A stretch of DNA of 64,000 nt from Listeria grayi DSM 20601 (GCF_000148995.1 NZ_GL538353.1:868001-932000); one strand, 5' to 3'. Shown: positions 8,856 to 19,323, counted from the stretch's first letter. A program made the numbers and translations. Notes: generated by a model from the sequence alone, not told the origin.

Positions 8856-8980
8856 TAAAACGACTTTTTATTAGGATAACTATGACCAGAATCGGTGTTA
8901 AAGCAAATAATGACGCAGTAAATATTCCTTTTTAGCCTACGTATACGGCTTATTAGTGTTTTTTTTGCGCCATTATATGC

Positions 8981-9015
8981 AACTTCCAATTCTGGTAAAG
9001 ATTGGAGGTTTTTTT
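8981..9015 (+). terminator. Leader terminator upstream of the ABC-F gene
   Basis: A perfect 10-bp stem with a 10-nt loop and seven T directly after. It lies about 43 bp before the ABC-F start and would stop transcription unless the antiterminator forms. Confidence 0.85.
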
Positions 9016-9057
9016 GTTTCCACTTTTTAAATTAGCTAGAAAAGGAGACGATGCGTA

Positions 9058-10608
9058 ATGGCACAAATCATACTAACAAATATCCAAAAAGAAATTTCTG
9101 GACAAAAATTGTTTACAATCAAACATCTGCAAGCAAGACAAGCCGCGAGAATAGGGATAGTCGGCAAAAACGGTGGAGGGAAGACGACCTTACTGCGAAT
9201 GCTAACAGGAAAAGATACGGACTATGACGGCGAAATCGATTTGACAGGAAGTTGCTATCTAGTACCACAATTAAAGGAAAATACGACACAAAGCGGCGGA
9301 GAACAAGTTCGCGCCTACTTAAATCAAGCGTTGAAGGCACGACCAGAGATTTTATTGCTGGATGAGCCGAGCGCTAACCTAGACCGCGCTAACCAAGAAT
9401 GGCTGATCAATAAACTGAAACGCTATCCGGGGATCATTGTTTTCGTAACACATGACCGCCACTTGCTGACAGAATTAGCAACTTCGATCTGGGAGATCGA
9501 GAATCAGGTTTATACCGAGTATCCAGTGAATTATCAAACTTATTTAGAGCAAAAAGAAAAATATATCGAGAAAAAAGAACAAGCTTTTGTGCAGTATACG
9601 CAAGAGAAGAAAAAACTCGAAGCAGAGATCCAAAAACGAAAAATAAAAGCGGATCGTATGCGTAAACCGCCAAAAGGTATGAGCTCCTCGGAAGCGCGAG
9701 CAATGTCGTTAGTCGGTAATTTCGACGGTAAACAGCGGAAAATGGCGGCAACGGCTAAAAGTTTGGAACACCGCAAAGAAAGTTTAAGCGAAGTAGAAAA
9801 AGTAAAAAAAGCAAAAACGATTCAATTAGTTGATCAAGGACTGCCACAGTTCAATGGTAAAACGATCATGCGGATAACAGCGTTAGATCTAAAGGTAGCT
9901 GACCGTCTATTACTGAAGAACGCAACTTTCCATTGGTCAGATGGGGAACGGCTGGCACTAATTGGTCCGAATCGAAGCGGTAAGACCACATTGATCAAAA
10001 AATTGTTGGCAAATGATAGTCCGGAGATTTATGTTTCCGAGAAAGCCAAAATCGGTTATTTCTCGCAAGACTTCCAAACGATCGAGATGCAAAAAACGAT
10101 TTTCGATAATGCCAAGCAATTTTCCACACAGCCGGATCAAGTCATTTTTGATATTCTTGGAGCAATGGGTTTTCGTCAAGAAAAAGTCTTGCAGCTCGCG
10201 GACAGCTTAAGTGGCGGCGAACGGGTCAGACTGGGACTTGTCCAGATATTGGTGAGCGACAGTAATGTCTTGATCTTGGACGAGCCAACGAATTATTTGG
10301 ATATCCAAGCCTTAGAAGCGTTGGAAAGATTCTTAAATGCATATCAAGGCGGTGTTCTGATCGTTTCACATGATAAGGCATTTATCGACCAAGTAGCGAC
10401 GAGGGAATTAGTTATCCAATCCAAGGAACTGCTTGACACAACGAAACTCAACCACTCCTCAGCAGAAACAGCGGAGTTGGAGTCGAAATTACAGCTACTG
10501 ACGATGAGAAAAAATGAATGGATCGCAGACATGGAGATACCGATTGAAAAGATCCAGCAGATCAATCAAGAAATCGCCGAAGTGAAGAAGCAATTGGATG
10601 AAAGATAA
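9058..10608 (+). CDS. ABC-F ribosomal protection protein, VgaL/Lmo0919-like
   Basis: A 516-residue cytoplasmic protein with two ABC domains and no membrane segment. Domain 1 has Walker A GKNGGGKTT (near residue 36), a compact signature SGGEQ (near 79) and Walker B ILLLDEPSANLD. A charged interdomain linker of about 100 residues follows (about 165-270), with KKKLEAEIQKRKIKADRMRK. Domain 2 has GPNRSGKTT, LSGGERVRLGL and VLILDEPTNYLD. The very short distance from Walker A to signature in domain 1 is typical of the Vga/Lsa/VmlR group, which pushes lincosamides, streptogramin A and pleuromutilins off the ribosome. The attenuator upstream supports a resistance role. The drug range is inferred. AAAGGAG lies 10 bases before the ATG. 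Confidence 0.85.
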   Translation: MAQIILTNIQKEISGQKLFTIKHLQARQAARIGIVGKNGGGKTTLLRMLTGKDTDYDGEIDLTGSCYLVPQLKENTTQSGGEQVRAYLNQALKARPEILLLDEPSANLDRANQEWLINKLKRYPGIIVFVTHDRHLLTELATSIWEIENQVYTEYPVNYQTYLEQKEKYIEKKEQAFVQYTQEKKKLEAEIQKRKIKADRMRKPPKGMSSSEARAMSLVGNFDGKQRKMAATAKSLEHRKESLSEVEKVKKAKTIQLVDQGLPQFNGKTIMRITALDLKVADRLLLKNATFHWSDGERLALIGPNRSGKTTLIKKLLANDSPEIYVSEKAKIGYFSQDFQTIEMQKTIFDNAKQFSTQPDQVIFDILGAMGFRQEKVLQLADSLSGGERVRLGLVQILVSDSNVLILDEPTNYLDIQALEALERFLNAYQGGVLIVSHDKAFIDQVATRELVIQSKELLDTTKLNHSSAETAELESKLQLLTMRKNEWIADMEIPIEKIQQINQEIAEVKKQLDER

Positions 10609-10623
10609 TTACCCGGGAAATAA

Positions 10624-10651
10624 AAAAAGAAGAGGGCAGCCTCTTCTTTTT
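10624..10651. terminator. Bidirectional terminator between ABC-F and ABC exporter genes
   Basis: AAAAAGAAGAGG-GCAG-CCTCTTCTTTTT has A and T runs on both sides, so it can serve both convergent genes. Confidence 0.85.
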
Positions 10652-10653
10652 AT

Positions 10654-11358
10654 TTAGCGCTTCTTGGTATTAGACTTAAACACGGCCGTCAACACAATGA
10701 TTGCTGCTATCAGCCAAATCGATAGGTATACAAAATTGATAGGCTTATTATCTGCATGTAGATGATAAGCTAAGTTAGAAGGGAGAAACAAAATGATTTT
10801 CTCGAACAATGGGCTGCCGATCGTCGGGAAAAACAACTCATACATAATACTCATCCCAAAAATGAAAAACAAAAGCATGTTATAAAACGTTGAGCTCCCT
10901 GCGCTTTTCGCCAGCAAGCCTGCAATCAGACCAAACATCGTGAAAAGCAGCAACAGAATGACTAATGCTGCATATTCGATTGGTTGTAAATGAACGGACA
11001 AATTTAAAATAAACAGACTGATAATGGTAGTAATTATCGAGATAATAATACCAATGACCGCTTTGGAACTCAGGATCTCAATCGAAGTCGCCGGTGATTC
11101 GGTGAGCCCCTCTAATGTACCTTTTTCTTGTTCTTCAGTCATCAATGCTAAAATGACAGCCGCACTTGCTGCAATAAAAGCCATAGAAATGACTGAATAT
11201 ATTAAGGTGCTATGCGGTCCATTCGGAGTTGATTGCGAGACCATTCGATAAATATAACTGAATAGAAAAACGACTAACGGCATAAAGAATAATGCAGGAT
11301 TTCGCAAAAATTCCTTAAGATCTTTTTCTATCATTGCATGGATCCGATTCATATGCAT
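10654..11358 (-). CDS. ABC-2 type exporter permease
   Basis: A 234-residue membrane protein with about six hydrophobic segments after the amphipathic start MIEKDLKEFLRNPALFF. The segment LMTEEQEKGTLEGLTESP corresponds to the conserved ExGT loop of ABC-2 permeases such as NatB. It is encoded 1 bp after the ATP-binding gene. The substrate is unknown. The adjacent LytTR-type gene suggests control by an envelope or peptide signal. Confidence 0.85.
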   Translation of the reverse strand: MHMNRIHAMIEKDLKEFLRNPALFFMPLVVFLFSYIYRMVSQSTPNGPHSTLIYSVISMAFIAASAAVILALMTEEQEKGTLEGLTESPATSIEILSSKAVIGIIISIITTIISLFILNLSVHLQPIEYAALVILLLLFTMFGLIAGLLAKSAGSSTFYNMLLFFIFGMSIMYELFFPTIGSPLFEKIILFLPSNLAYHLHADNKPINFVYLSIWLIAAIIVLTAVFKSNTKKR

Positions 11359-11359
11359 C

Positions 11360-12208
11360 TTACAGCAGCTCCTTTCCAGTAACTTTTAGAAAAACATCGC
11401 CTAAGCTCGGTAGATCGGAGGAAATAAATTTGAGGTCGTCCACTTCGATCATATCGGAAATATAACGAGCGGCATCCATGTTCATATCTAGTCTTTTAAC
11501 ATTGCCGTTTTTATGGATTACTTTGATTGTTTGATTAGAATGCCTAAATCGTAATTCCTCTGGTGTACCAATGACTTTTAACATTCCTGATTCAATGAAT
11601 GCAACACGATGGCATAAATGATTTGCTTCTTCCATATTGTGAGTGGTCAGAAAGATAGTAGTTCCCTTTTCGTTGAGTGCTTTCAACCCGTTGTGGATAT
11701 GAGCCATTGTCATCGGATCAAGAGAGGAAGTTGGCTCATCTAAGAAAAGCAGTTCAGGTTCATGCATGATCGTTTTGGCTAATAAGACACGCTGCTTCAT
11801 TCCAGCAGATAAGGTTTTGATCACTTTCTTTTTGCTGTCTGCTAAATCGACAAATGCTAAGGCTTCTTCGATTTTTGTTTGAGGCATATCGTATAGTTTC
11901 GCAAAAAGCATCAAATTATCTTGGACGGTCAGACGTTCATATAAGGCGCTATGATCCGATAGTATGCCGACTTTATTGGCGAAAGCAGAACTGCCGATCT
12001 TTGATTGTGGAAAGCCGAGTACCTCTATTTCGCCCCCAGATGGATAGTACTTCCCTGTGAGCATTTTGATGGTGGTCGTTTTTCCAGAACCGCTAGGGCC
12101 CAAAAAACCGAAAATCTCTCCTTTTTTCACTTGGAATGTCATCGCATCGATGATTCTGGTGCCGGAAAGATGTTTGGTCAACTGATTTACTTTAATAATA
12201 TTTTCCAA
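11360..12208 (-). CDS. ABC exporter ATP-binding protein
   Basis: A 282-residue ATPase. Walker A is GPSGSGKTT (about residues 37-45), signature LSAGMKQRVLLAKT, Walker B LLFLDEPTSSLDP and switch TTHNMEEANH. The signature has Ala where most have Gly. A C-terminal tail of about 70 residues follows, as in drug and antibiotic exporter subunits (CcmA/BcrA type). AAAGGAGG precedes the ATG. It pairs with the permease immediately downstream. Confidence 0.9.
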   Translation of the reverse strand: MENIIKVNQLTKHLSGTRIIDAMTFQVKKGEIFGFLGPSGSGKTTTIKMLTGKYYPSGGEIEVLGFPQSKIGSSAFANKVGILSDHSALYERLTVQDNLMLFAKLYDMPQTKIEEALAFVDLADSKKKVIKTLSAGMKQRVLLAKTIMHEPELLFLDEPTSSLDPMTMAHIHNGLKALNEKGTTIFLTTHNMEEANHLCHRVAFIESGMLKVIGTPEELRFRHSNQTIKVIHKNGNVKRLDMNMDAARYISDMIEVDDLKFISSDLPSLGDVFLKVTGKELL

Positions 12209-12304
12209 TTCTTAAACCTCCTTTAGATTCAACAACAGTGTAATATACTGGCTGATCTGTTGCAGCTAAATGGAGATGAGATGTACCTCTTAGCGGATGA
12301 AAAG

Positions 12305-13228
12305 TTACAAGGATAGATCGAAATGTTGTTCAATTTCTTTTATTTTTTGTCTAGAAAGAGGGATCAACGTACTTTTGGAATTATTCAAGCGAAGGGAGTA
12401 CGTGTTTTTTGACCAGGAAACAATCTCGCTTATTTTTTGCAGATTGACGATATAAGAACGATGACAGCGGTAAAAGCCATAATTTCGGATTATATCCTCT
12501 ACTTTTTGAAGCGTAGATTCTTGTGAATAGACCTCATCATCGACATGAAGCAGTACTTTCCCTTCTTGGCTTTCGACATAGTCGATATCGATTGGATCAA
12601 GCAGCATTGTCTTGTCATTTACTTTCACTGCGATACGTCTCACTTGGAGCGTTCGCGGGACAGCTTCTTCTAATGGAGTTTCGTTATTGTTTTCCTGTAT
12701 CTGGATCGGTTTAAAATCATGCGGCGTTAAACGGTAACAATTATTGGACAGTAACATGGCTTCTTCGGTATTGTTAGTCAAACAAATAATCTGTTTAGAA
12801 GCACTGATTTCTTTTAATAATGCGATCACGCGGTCCTTCGTTTCAATATCAATGTTTTGTAACGGCTCTTTGAGGATGATTTTGGTATAAGGCTTGATAG
12901 CCAGCTTGGCGATCTGCAGCAGACGCCGCTGTGGAGGCTGTAGATCTTTATAATAGATTGCTGCATAAGGAGTCAAATGGTATTTTTCCAATATAAGTGC
13001 TACATCTTGACGCAGGTCGTACCATTTTAACCAGAACACAATCAGTTCGGATACTTTCATCCGTTCCGGCAAGCGGTCATTCAAGACGTCAAGATGAACG
13101 GTTTCTAACTCATTAAGGTGCAGTATATTAAGCTGTAATTCATTTTCTGCAATAATTATAGATAATGCAGAATCGATTACGCTTCTTTTATCAGGATGTG
13201 TGTAAATTTCGATTGGGACCATCTCCAT
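12305..13228 (-). CDS. Degenerate ABC ATPase fused to a LytTR DNA-binding domain
   Basis: A 307-residue protein. The first about 180 residues resemble an ABC ATPase without Walker A: PPQRRLLQIAKLAIKPY sits where the signature would be and IILKEPLQNIDIE where Walker B would be, with Lys replacing the catalytic-site Asp. Residues about 205-305 are a LytTR domain (IDYVESQEGKVLLHV, FYRCHRSYIVNL, LIPLSRQKIKEI). No receiver domain is present, so it is not a two-component regulator. It may sense the exporter by mimicking an ATPase subunit, and it probably controls the two genes 96 bp downstream. That mechanism is inferred. Confidence 0.8.
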   Translation of the reverse strand: MEMVPIEIYTHPDKRSVIDSALSIIIAENELQLNILHLNELETVHLDVLNDRLPERMKVSELIVFWLKWYDLRQDVALILEKYHLTPYAAIYYKDLQPPQRRLLQIAKLAIKPYTKIILKEPLQNIDIETKDRVIALLKEISASKQIICLTNNTEEAMLLSNNCYRLTPHDFKPIQIQENNNETPLEEAVPRTLQVRRIAVKVNDKTMLLDPIDIDYVESQEGKVLLHVDDEVYSQESTLQKVEDIIRNYGFYRCHRSYIVNLQKISEIVSWSKNTYSLRLNNSKSTLIPLSRQKIKEIEQHFDLSL

Positions 13229-13553
13229 TTAAATTTAATATTTACTAAGTATAGCATAGCTTACTTTTAGTAGATTTAATTTTAAAGATAACTTTCATAT
13301 TTGACATTTTTCCTAAAGGCAATAAAAACTATCTTTATAATAGGCGAAGAAAGTGATGGATTACAACCATAGTCGAAAAGCAGTACTTTGCATTTTTAAA
13401 AATTTACTTTAAAAATAAGAACTGTTTTTTGAAGTGAATTTCTTTATGATGAAAATATAGATAAAACAGGAAGAGATTATCTAGTTAAAAGATAGAACGC
13501 AATTTAAAAGTTGGGAACATAGTTTTAGAAAGATTATTGGAGTGAGGAATCAC
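13229..13553. other. Divergent intergenic region, no gene seen
   Basis: About 325 AT-rich bases lie between the leftward LytTR-type gene and the rightward Crp/Fnr gene. TACTAA (13243) and TTAGTA (13267) form a loose dyad near the LytTR start. TATGAT at 13445 is a possible -10 for the Crp/Fnr gene but lacks a clear -35. I see no small gene or RNA structure I can support. Confidence 0.5.
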
Positions 13554-14255
13554 ATGTTAAATGAATTGATTACATTTTTAACTACAAACGTAATGTTGGC
13601 GAATGAATATACGAAAAAGGAATTTTGGCGAGCAGAAGAGGTCATCTATCAGTATAAAGCACCATTATCGCCGGATTACTTTAGTTTTATTGAACAAGGC
13701 GCTGCCAGAATGGAGATTTTTCAAGAAGGAGAATGGGTTCCAATCCATCTATTAGGAGCAGAGAGCTTTTGTGGAATCGAACATTTCGTCAATGAACAAT
13801 TACGCAGCCCATTTTTTGAATATCGGGTCATGGCGCTTACGGATGGAAAAGTATTCCGGGTGCAAAAGAATTATTTCCTAGACCACATGTTTGCCAATCC
13901 ACAGTACATGCAGCTGATGTTGCAGCAAGTAAGTTCTTTTTTAGTGTACATGACGCATCAACATTATTACTCAAAATCAACAATAGAAAAAAAGATTGCT
14001 AATGAACTGGTGGAACTTACTTGGATGAATTTAGGACTTAGTCCAGAAAAGGTAAATAGGATGTTGGTATTTCCAGATTATGTCAATGAATCCTATTTAG
14101 CCAAGCTTTTACAGCTAGATAAATCAGAAATAACCATCGTTTTCAAAAAATGGCGGGAAGAACAGCTATTGTTGAAACAATCGCCTATCGTGCTAGATTA
14201 TGTAAGTCTGCAGAAAAAATCATCTTTTTCGGAAAAGATCACAACTCAAAATTAA
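13554..14255 (+). CDS. Crp/Fnr family transcriptional regulator
   Basis: A 233-residue protein started at ATG 13554, behind GGAGTGAGG; a GTG 12 bases earlier overlaps that site and is less likely. Residues about 25-120 fit the cyclic-nucleotide-type beta-barrel (FSFIEQGAARMEIF, GAESFCGIEHF). A long dimer helix follows, then a C-terminal winged helix (SYLAKLLQLDKSEITIVFKKW). No Cys cluster for an iron-sulfur site is seen and the sensor ligand is unknown. Listeria has many such paralogues, including PrfA, but nothing marks this one as PrfA. It is monocistronic. Confidence 0.8.
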   Translation: MLNELITFLTTNVMLANEYTKKEFWRAEEVIYQYKAPLSPDYFSFIEQGAARMEIFQEGEWVPIHLLGAESFCGIEHFVNEQLRSPFFEYRVMALTDGKVFRVQKNYFLDHMFANPQYMQLMLQQVSSFLVYMTHQHYYSKSTIEKKIANELVELTWMNLGLSPEKVNRMLVFPDYVNESYLAKLLQLDKSEITIVFKKWREEQLLLKQSPIVLDYVSLQKKSSFSEKITTQN

Positions 14256-14282
14256 AAGCTTACTGCGGTAAGCTTTTTTTTC
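14254..14282 (+). terminator. Terminator after the Crp/Fnr gene
   Basis: AAAAGCTTAC-TGCG-GTAAGCTTTT plus a T run. It begins within the stop codon. Confidence 0.9.
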
Positions 14283-14300
14283 ATGTAATAGTCAAAAAGA

Positions 14301-14346
14301 CGAACGTATTTTCGCTTTTTGTTAGGAGAATGGATGTTTTTATGAT
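14301..14346 (+). promoter_or_regulatory. uvrB promoter with LexA-like box
   Basis: CGAACGTATTTTCG (14301-14314) matches the Gram-positive LexA box CGAAC-N4-GTTCG except for one base. It lies just upstream of TTGTTA (14319) and TATGAT (14341), 16 bp apart. uvrBA belongs to the SOS regulon in Bacillus and Listeria, so LexA repression is expected. Confidence 0.65.
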
Positions 14347-14437
14347 AAAATAAAGGTAACTATTCCGTGCGAAAAGGCTTTTTATTCTTAAAAAACGGGT
14401 AACAGGGAATAAACAGAAAAGAACGGGGGATTCCGAA

Positions 14438-16411
14438 TTGAAAGATCAATTTGAATTAGTCTCTAAGTATTCACCGCAAGGAGACCAGCCAAAGGCGATT
14501 GAAAAATTGGTGGCGGGGTTAAATAAAGGGATCAAACATCAAACATTACTTGGAGCGACAGGAACAGGGAAAACATTTACTGTGTCCAATGTTATTCAAG
14601 AAGTCAATAAACCAACGCTAGTAATGGCGCATAATAAAACACTAGCCGGACAATTGTATAGTGAATTCAAGGAATTCTTCCCAAATAATGCAGTCGAATA
14701 TTTTGTCAGCTATTATGATTATTATCAGCCGGAAGCGTACGTGCCGCAAAGCGATACCTATATCGAAAAAGATGCCAGCATCAATGATGAGATCGATAAA
14801 CTGCGACATTCTGCGACAGCTTCTTTATTTGAGAGACGAGATGTTATCATCATCGCAAGTGTATCGTGTATCTATGGCTTAGGTTCGCCAGAGGAATATG
14901 GGGCGATGCTTGTTTCATTGCGAACTGGAATGGAGATCGGGCGCGACCAGTTGCTTCGTAAATTAGTCGATATCCAGTATGACCGTAACGATATCGATTT
15001 TCAGCGTGGCCGTTTTCGAGTACGCGGCGATGTTGTTGAGATCTTCCCAGCTTCTCGTGATGAACACTGTATCCGCGTTGAATTTTTTGGAGATGAGATT
15101 GAACGGATTCGCGAAGTGGATGCCTTGACTGGTGAGATCATCGGTGATCGGGAACACGTATCGATCTTTCCGGCGTCCCACTTTGTGACCCGTCGTGATA
15201 TTTTAGAAAAAGCTATGGTCAACATAAAGACCGAATTAAAAGACCGTTTAAAAGAATTGCGTGATAATGATAAATTACTAGAAGCGCAACGGTTAGAACA
15301 ACGGACGAATTATGACTTGGAAATGATGGAAGAAATGGGCTATTGTTCGGGGATCGAAAACTATTCCAGACACTTAGCGCTTCGTGCGCCAGGGTCAACG
15401 CCATATACATTGCTAGATTATTTCCCAGATGATTTTCAGATGGTCATTGACGAATCGCATGTTACGATGCCGCAGATCCGTGCCATGTATAACGGAGACC
15501 AAGCTCGTAAACAAGTCTTGATCGATCATGGCTTCCGCTTACCTTCTGCGCTGGATAACCGTCCACTTAAATTTGAAGAATTCGAGAAGCATGTCAACCA
15601 GATCATGTATGTATCCGCAACACCGGGACCATATGAATTGGAAAAAAACCCAGATGTCATCGAACAAATCATTCGGCCGACTGGTCTGCTTGATCCGGTC
15701 ATTGAAGTAAGACCGATCCCAGGACAGATCGATGATTTAATGGATGAGATCGCGGAACGCGTTACCAAAAATGAACGTGTCCTGATTACGACATTGACGA
15801 AAAAAATGTCCGAAGACCTTACCGATTATTTAAAAGAAGCAGGCGTAAAAGTCCAATATCTGCATTCGGAAGTCAAAACGCTTGAACGAATCGAGATCAT
15901 TCGCGATTTGCGTTTAGGCGTATATGATGTGCTTGTCGGGATCAACTTGCTTCGTGAAGGGATCGATCTTCCGGAAGTATCGCTCGTTGCGATTTTGGAT
16001 GCCGATAAAGAAGGATTCCTGCGCTCCGAGCGTTCGCTGATCCAAACGATCGGCCGGGCAGCTCGTAATGAAAACGGAAAAGTCATCATGTATGCTGACC
16101 GTTATACGGATTCCATGACGAATGCGATCAATGAAACGCAACGTCGCCGTGAGATCCAAATCGCCTACAATGAAGAACACGGTATCACACCACAAACGAT
16201 CAAGAAAGATATCCGCGGAGCAATCACAGCCACCGTCGCCGCTGAAGAGGAAGAAGCAGAACTGACAGACATCAGCAAAATGACGAAAGAAGAAAGAGCC
16301 GCTTTTATCGAAGAAATGGAACGAGAAATGAAGCAGGCTGCCAAAGCGCTTGACTTTGAACGAGCAGCGGAACTGCGGGATGCTTTATTAGAAATAAAGG
16401 CGGAAGGATGA
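14438..16411 (+). CDS. uvrB: Excinuclease ABC subunit B
   Basis: A 657-residue damage-verifying helicase-like subunit of nucleotide excision repair. It starts at TTG with CGGGGGA upstream. Walker A is [10 protein letters not shown] (about residues 39-48), the beta-hairpin region has [20 protein letters not shown], the DEAD-type motif is VIDESHVT, and helicase motif VI is QTIGRAARN. The C-terminal UVR motif (about 620-655, [20 protein letters not shown]) binds UvrC. uvrA begins 7 bp downstream, so the two are one operon. Confidence 0.97.
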   Translation: MKDQFELVSKYSPQGDQPKAIEKLVAGLNKGIKHQTLLGATGTGKTFTVSNVIQEVNKPTLVMAHNKTLAGQLYSEFKEFFPNNAVEYFVSYYDYYQPEAYVPQSDTYIEKDASINDEIDKLRHSATASLFERRDVIIIASVSCIYGLGSPEEYGAMLVSLRTGMEIGRDQLLRKLVDIQYDRNDIDFQRGRFRVRGDVVEIFPASRDEHCIRVEFFGDEIERIREVDALTGEIIGDREHVSIFPASHFVTRRDILEKAMVNIKTELKDRLKELRDNDKLLEAQRLEQRTNYDLEMMEEMGYCSGIENYSRHLALRAPGSTPYTLLDYFPDDFQMVIDESHVTMPQIRAMYNGDQARKQVLIDHGFRLPSALDNRPLKFEEFEKHVNQIMYVSATPGPYELEKNPDVIEQIIRPTGLLDPVIEVRPIPGQIDDLMDEIAERVTKNERVLITTLTKKMSEDLTDYLKEAGVKVQYLHSEVKTLERIEIIRDLRLGVYDVLVGINLLREGIDLPEVSLVAILDADKEGFLRSERSLIQTIGRAARNENGKVIMYADRYTDSMTNAINETQRRREIQIAYNEEHGITPQTIKKDIRGAITATVAAEEEEAELTDISKMTKEERAAFIEEMEREMKQAAKALDFERAAELRDALLEIKAEG

Positions 16412-16418
16412 GACGAAT

Positions 16419-19283
16419 TTGGAAAAAGATAAAATTGTCATCAAAGGTGCACGCGCACATAATCTAAAAAATATCGATGTGGTTATACCTCGCGATAAAT
16501 TAGTCGTTATGACTGGTTTATCCGGTTCAGGGAAATCATCATTAGCCTTCGACACGATTTACGCCGAAGGGCAACGACGGTATGTAGAATCATTATCCGC
16601 CTATGCCCGTCAATTTTTAGGACAAATGGATAAACCTGATGTTGATACGATCGAAGGACTAAGCCCGGCGATCTCGATCGACCAAAAGACAACTAGCCGC
16701 AATCCACGATCCACAGTTGGTACCGTGACAGAAGTTCATGATTATTTACGGTTGCTTTATGCACGTGTCGGACATCCAATTTGTCCCAATCATGGTATCG
16801 AGATCACTTCACAGACCATTGAACAAATGGTGGAACGCGTGTTGGAATATCCGGAAAAGACAAGACTGCAAGTAATGGCACCGATTATTTCCGGTAAAAA
16901 AGGTTCTCATAAAAAATCGCTAGAAGAAATCAAAAAACAAGGTTTCGTTCGTGTACGAGTAGACGGTGAGATTCTTGATATCAACGATGAGATCGAACTT
17001 GAGAAAAATAAAAAACACTCGATCGAGATCATCATCGATCGGATCGTATTAAAAGAAGGGGTTCATTCCCGGCTATACGACTCGCTGGAATCTGCGCTTC
17101 GTTTAGCAGACGGCTATGCGATCGTAGACATTATCGACGAGAAAGAACTTTTGTTCAGCGAGCATTATGCCTGCCCATATTGTGGCTTCACTGTCGGCGA
17201 ATTAGAACCGCGGATGTTTTCTTTCAACAGTCCATTTGGTGCTTGCCCAACTTGTGATGGCTTGGGAACAAAACTAGAGGTAGACGTAGATACAGTGATC
17301 CCGGATCGGTCGCTATCACTTAGTGCTGGTGCCATCGTTCCATGGAAACCGATCAGTTCACAATATTATCCACAAATGTTGGCATCTGCCTGTGAAGAAT
17401 TTGATATCGACATGGATGTGCCCTTTGAGAAACTCCCGAAAGTCAAACAAGATATCATTCTGCATGGCTCTGGGACCGAAGAATTTTTCTTCAAATATAA
17501 AAATGACTTCGGTATGACGCGGGAAATATGGATGCCTTTTGAAGGCGTCCTGCCGAATATCGAAAGACGCTACCGGGAAACAAATTCTGATTTTACCAGA
17601 GAACAAATGTCGCAGTACATGACATACCTGCCATGTCCGACCTGCCATGGCTATCGTCTAAAAGAAGAAGCACTCTCTGTTAAGATCGCAGATAAGCATC
17701 TTGGCGAAGTAAGCAATTTTTCGATTGTAGAAGGATTGGCCTTTTTCGATAGCCTGACTTTATCTGAAAAAGATTCGCAGATCGCAGCACCTATTTTGAA
17801 AGAAGTTCATTCAAGACTTGGCTTTTTAGAAAATGTTGGGTTAGAATACTTGACCATGAGTCGTTCAGCTGGAACATTATCCGGCGGGGAAGCCCAGCGG
17901 ATCCGCTTGGCAACACAGATCGGTTCTAGGCTGACAGGAGTCTTATATATCCTTGATGAGCCATCGATCGGCTTGCATCAGCGCGATAATGATCGGCTGA
18001 TCCATACACTGAAAAATATGCGTGACATCGGCAATACACTGATCGTTGTAGAACATGACGAAGACACGATGATGGCGGCTGACTATCTGATCGATATCGG
18101 ACCCGGAGCAGGAGAACATGGCGGTCAGATCGTTGCAGAAGGAACACCAGAAGAAGTAAAAGCCAATAAAAATTCCATCACAGGCGACTATTTATCCGGT
18201 AAAAAATTCATTGCCATTCCTACCGAACGTAGAAAGGGCAATGGCAAAAAGCTGGAGATCATTGGTGCCAAAGCCAATAACCTGAAAAATGTAAGCACAG
18301 AGATCCCGCTAGGAACGTTCACCGCCGTGACCGGCGTATCTGGATCAGGAAAAAGTTCACTAGTCAATGAAGTGTTGCGTAAAGCCCTGTCACGCAAACT
18401 CAACCGAGCGACTGCTAAGCCAGGTGAGCACAAAGAAATCAAAGGGATCGACAACTTAGAAAAAATCATCGATATCGATCAATCACCGATCGGTAGAACG
18501 CCACGTTCTAACCCTGCTACTTATACAGGTGCTTTTGATGATATCCGTGATTTGTTTGCCAGCACGAATGAAGCGAAAATGCGCGGTTATAAAAAAGGAA
18601 GATTCAGTTTCAACGTAAAAGGCGGTCGCTGTGAGGCTTGTCGTGGAGACGGAATCATCAAGATCGAGATGCACTTTTTGCCAGACGTTTATGTGCCATG
18701 TGAAGTTTGCCATGGCAAACGTTACAATAGCGAAACACTGGACATCCATTATAAAGGTAAAAACATTGCCGAAGTATTGGAAATGACCGTTGAAGAAGGT
18801 CTGGAGTTTTTCAAAAATCAACCGAAAATCGCACGCAAACTGCAAACGATCGTGGATGTAGGATTAGGCTATATCCGGCTTGGCCAACCAGCTACCACGC
18901 TTTCCGGTGGGGAAGCACAACGGGTCAAGCTGGCTTCCGAGCTGCATAAACGCAGTACAGGGAAATCTTTCTATATCTTAGACGAACCAACGACGGGCCT
19001 TCATGCCGATGATATCAGCCGTTTGCTGAAAGTCTTACAGCGATTAGTCGATAATGGCGATACCGTATTGGTCATCGAACATAATTTAGATGTCATCAAA
19101 CAAGCGGATCATCTTATCGATCTTGGACCAGAAGGCGGCGATGGCGGTGGTGAGATCGTTGCCACAGGGACACCTGAAAAAGTAGCCCGCTCCAAGAAAT
19201 CCTATACAGGAAAATACTTGAAACCAGTACTTGAGAGAGACACCAAACGCACAAAAGATAAAATCAAAGCAGCAGAAAAATAA
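16419..19283 (+). CDS. uvrA: Excinuclease ABC subunit A
   Basis: A 954-residue damage-recognition ATPase that loads UvrB. It starts at TTG with GGAAGGA upstream. Two ABC modules are seen: Walker [10 protein letters not shown] near the N-terminus and GVSGSGKSS near residue 640, with signatures [16 protein letters not shown] and [15 protein letters not shown]. Zinc-binding cysteines occur in CPYC...CPTC (about 253-283) and CEAC...CEVC (about 738-766). Length and all motifs are normal for Firmicutes UvrA. Confidence 0.97.
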   Translation: MEKDKIVIKGARAHNLKNIDVVIPRDKLVVMTGLSGSGKSSLAFDTIYAEGQRRYVESLSAYARQFLGQMDKPDVDTIEGLSPAISIDQKTTSRNPRSTVGTVTEVHDYLRLLYARVGHPICPNHGIEITSQTIEQMVERVLEYPEKTRLQVMAPIISGKKGSHKKSLEEIKKQGFVRVRVDGEILDINDEIELEKNKKHSIEIIIDRIVLKEGVHSRLYDSLESALRLADGYAIVDIIDEKELLFSEHYACPYCGFTVGELEPRMFSFNSPFGACPTCDGLGTKLEVDVDTVIPDRSLSLSAGAIVPWKPISSQYYPQMLASACEEFDIDMDVPFEKLPKVKQDIILHGSGTEEFFFKYKNDFGMTREIWMPFEGVLPNIERRYRETNSDFTREQMSQYMTYLPCPTCHGYRLKEEALSVKIADKHLGEVSNFSIVEGLAFFDSLTLSEKDSQIAAPILKEVHSRLGFLENVGLEYLTMSRSAGTLSGGEAQRIRLATQIGSRLTGVLYILDEPSIGLHQRDNDRLIHTLKNMRDIGNTLIVVEHDEDTMMAADYLIDIGPGAGEHGGQIVAEGTPEEVKANKNSITGDYLSGKKFIAIPTERRKGNGKKLEIIGAKANNLKNVSTEIPLGTFTAVTGVSGSGKSSLVNEVLRKALSRKLNRATAKPGEHKEIKGIDNLEKIIDIDQSPIGRTPRSNPATYTGAFDDIRDLFASTNEAKMRGYKKGRFSFNVKGGRCEACRGDGIIKIEMHFLPDVYVPCEVCHGKRYNSETLDIHYKGKNIAEVLEMTVEEGLEFFKNQPKIARKLQTIVDVGLGYIRLGQPATTLSGGEAQRVKLASELHKRSTGKSFYILDEPTTGLHADDISRLLKVLQRLVDNGDTVLVIEHNLDVIKQADHLIDLGPEGGDGGGEIVATGTPEKVARSKKSYTGKYLKPVLERDTKRTKDKIKAAEK

Positions 19284-19288
19284 TGCCG

Positions 19289-19323
19289 AAACGTATCGAG
19301 ATTAAACCCTCGATACGTTTTTT
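19289..19323 (+). terminator. Terminator after uvrA
   Basis: AAACGTATCGAG / CTCGATACGTTT with an 8-nt loop and a T run. Confidence 0.9.

Larger units (their letters stand above)
8811..9015 (+). promoter_or_regulatory. Ribosome-mediated transcription attenuator for the ABC-F gene
   Basis: Two exclusive structures can be drawn. The terminator is AACTTCCAAT / ATTGGAGGTT (8981-9010) plus a T run. The antiterminator pairs ACCAGAATCGG (8885-8895) with CCAATTCTGGT (8986-8996), 10 of 11 positions, and so consumes half of the terminator's 5' arm. A second helix inside it, ATAATGACGC (8908-8917) with GCGCCATTAT (8967-8976), has one mismatch. With the upstream reading frame this matches the known design for ABC-F resistance genes such as Listeria lmo0919 (leader Rli53), where stalling favours read-through. 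Confidence 0.75.

Noticed and set aside
13542-14255. PrfA or a PrfA box at the Crp/Fnr gene
   Set aside because: The protein has only the general Crp/Fnr layout, and no TTAACA-N2-TGTTAA-type site lies upstream.
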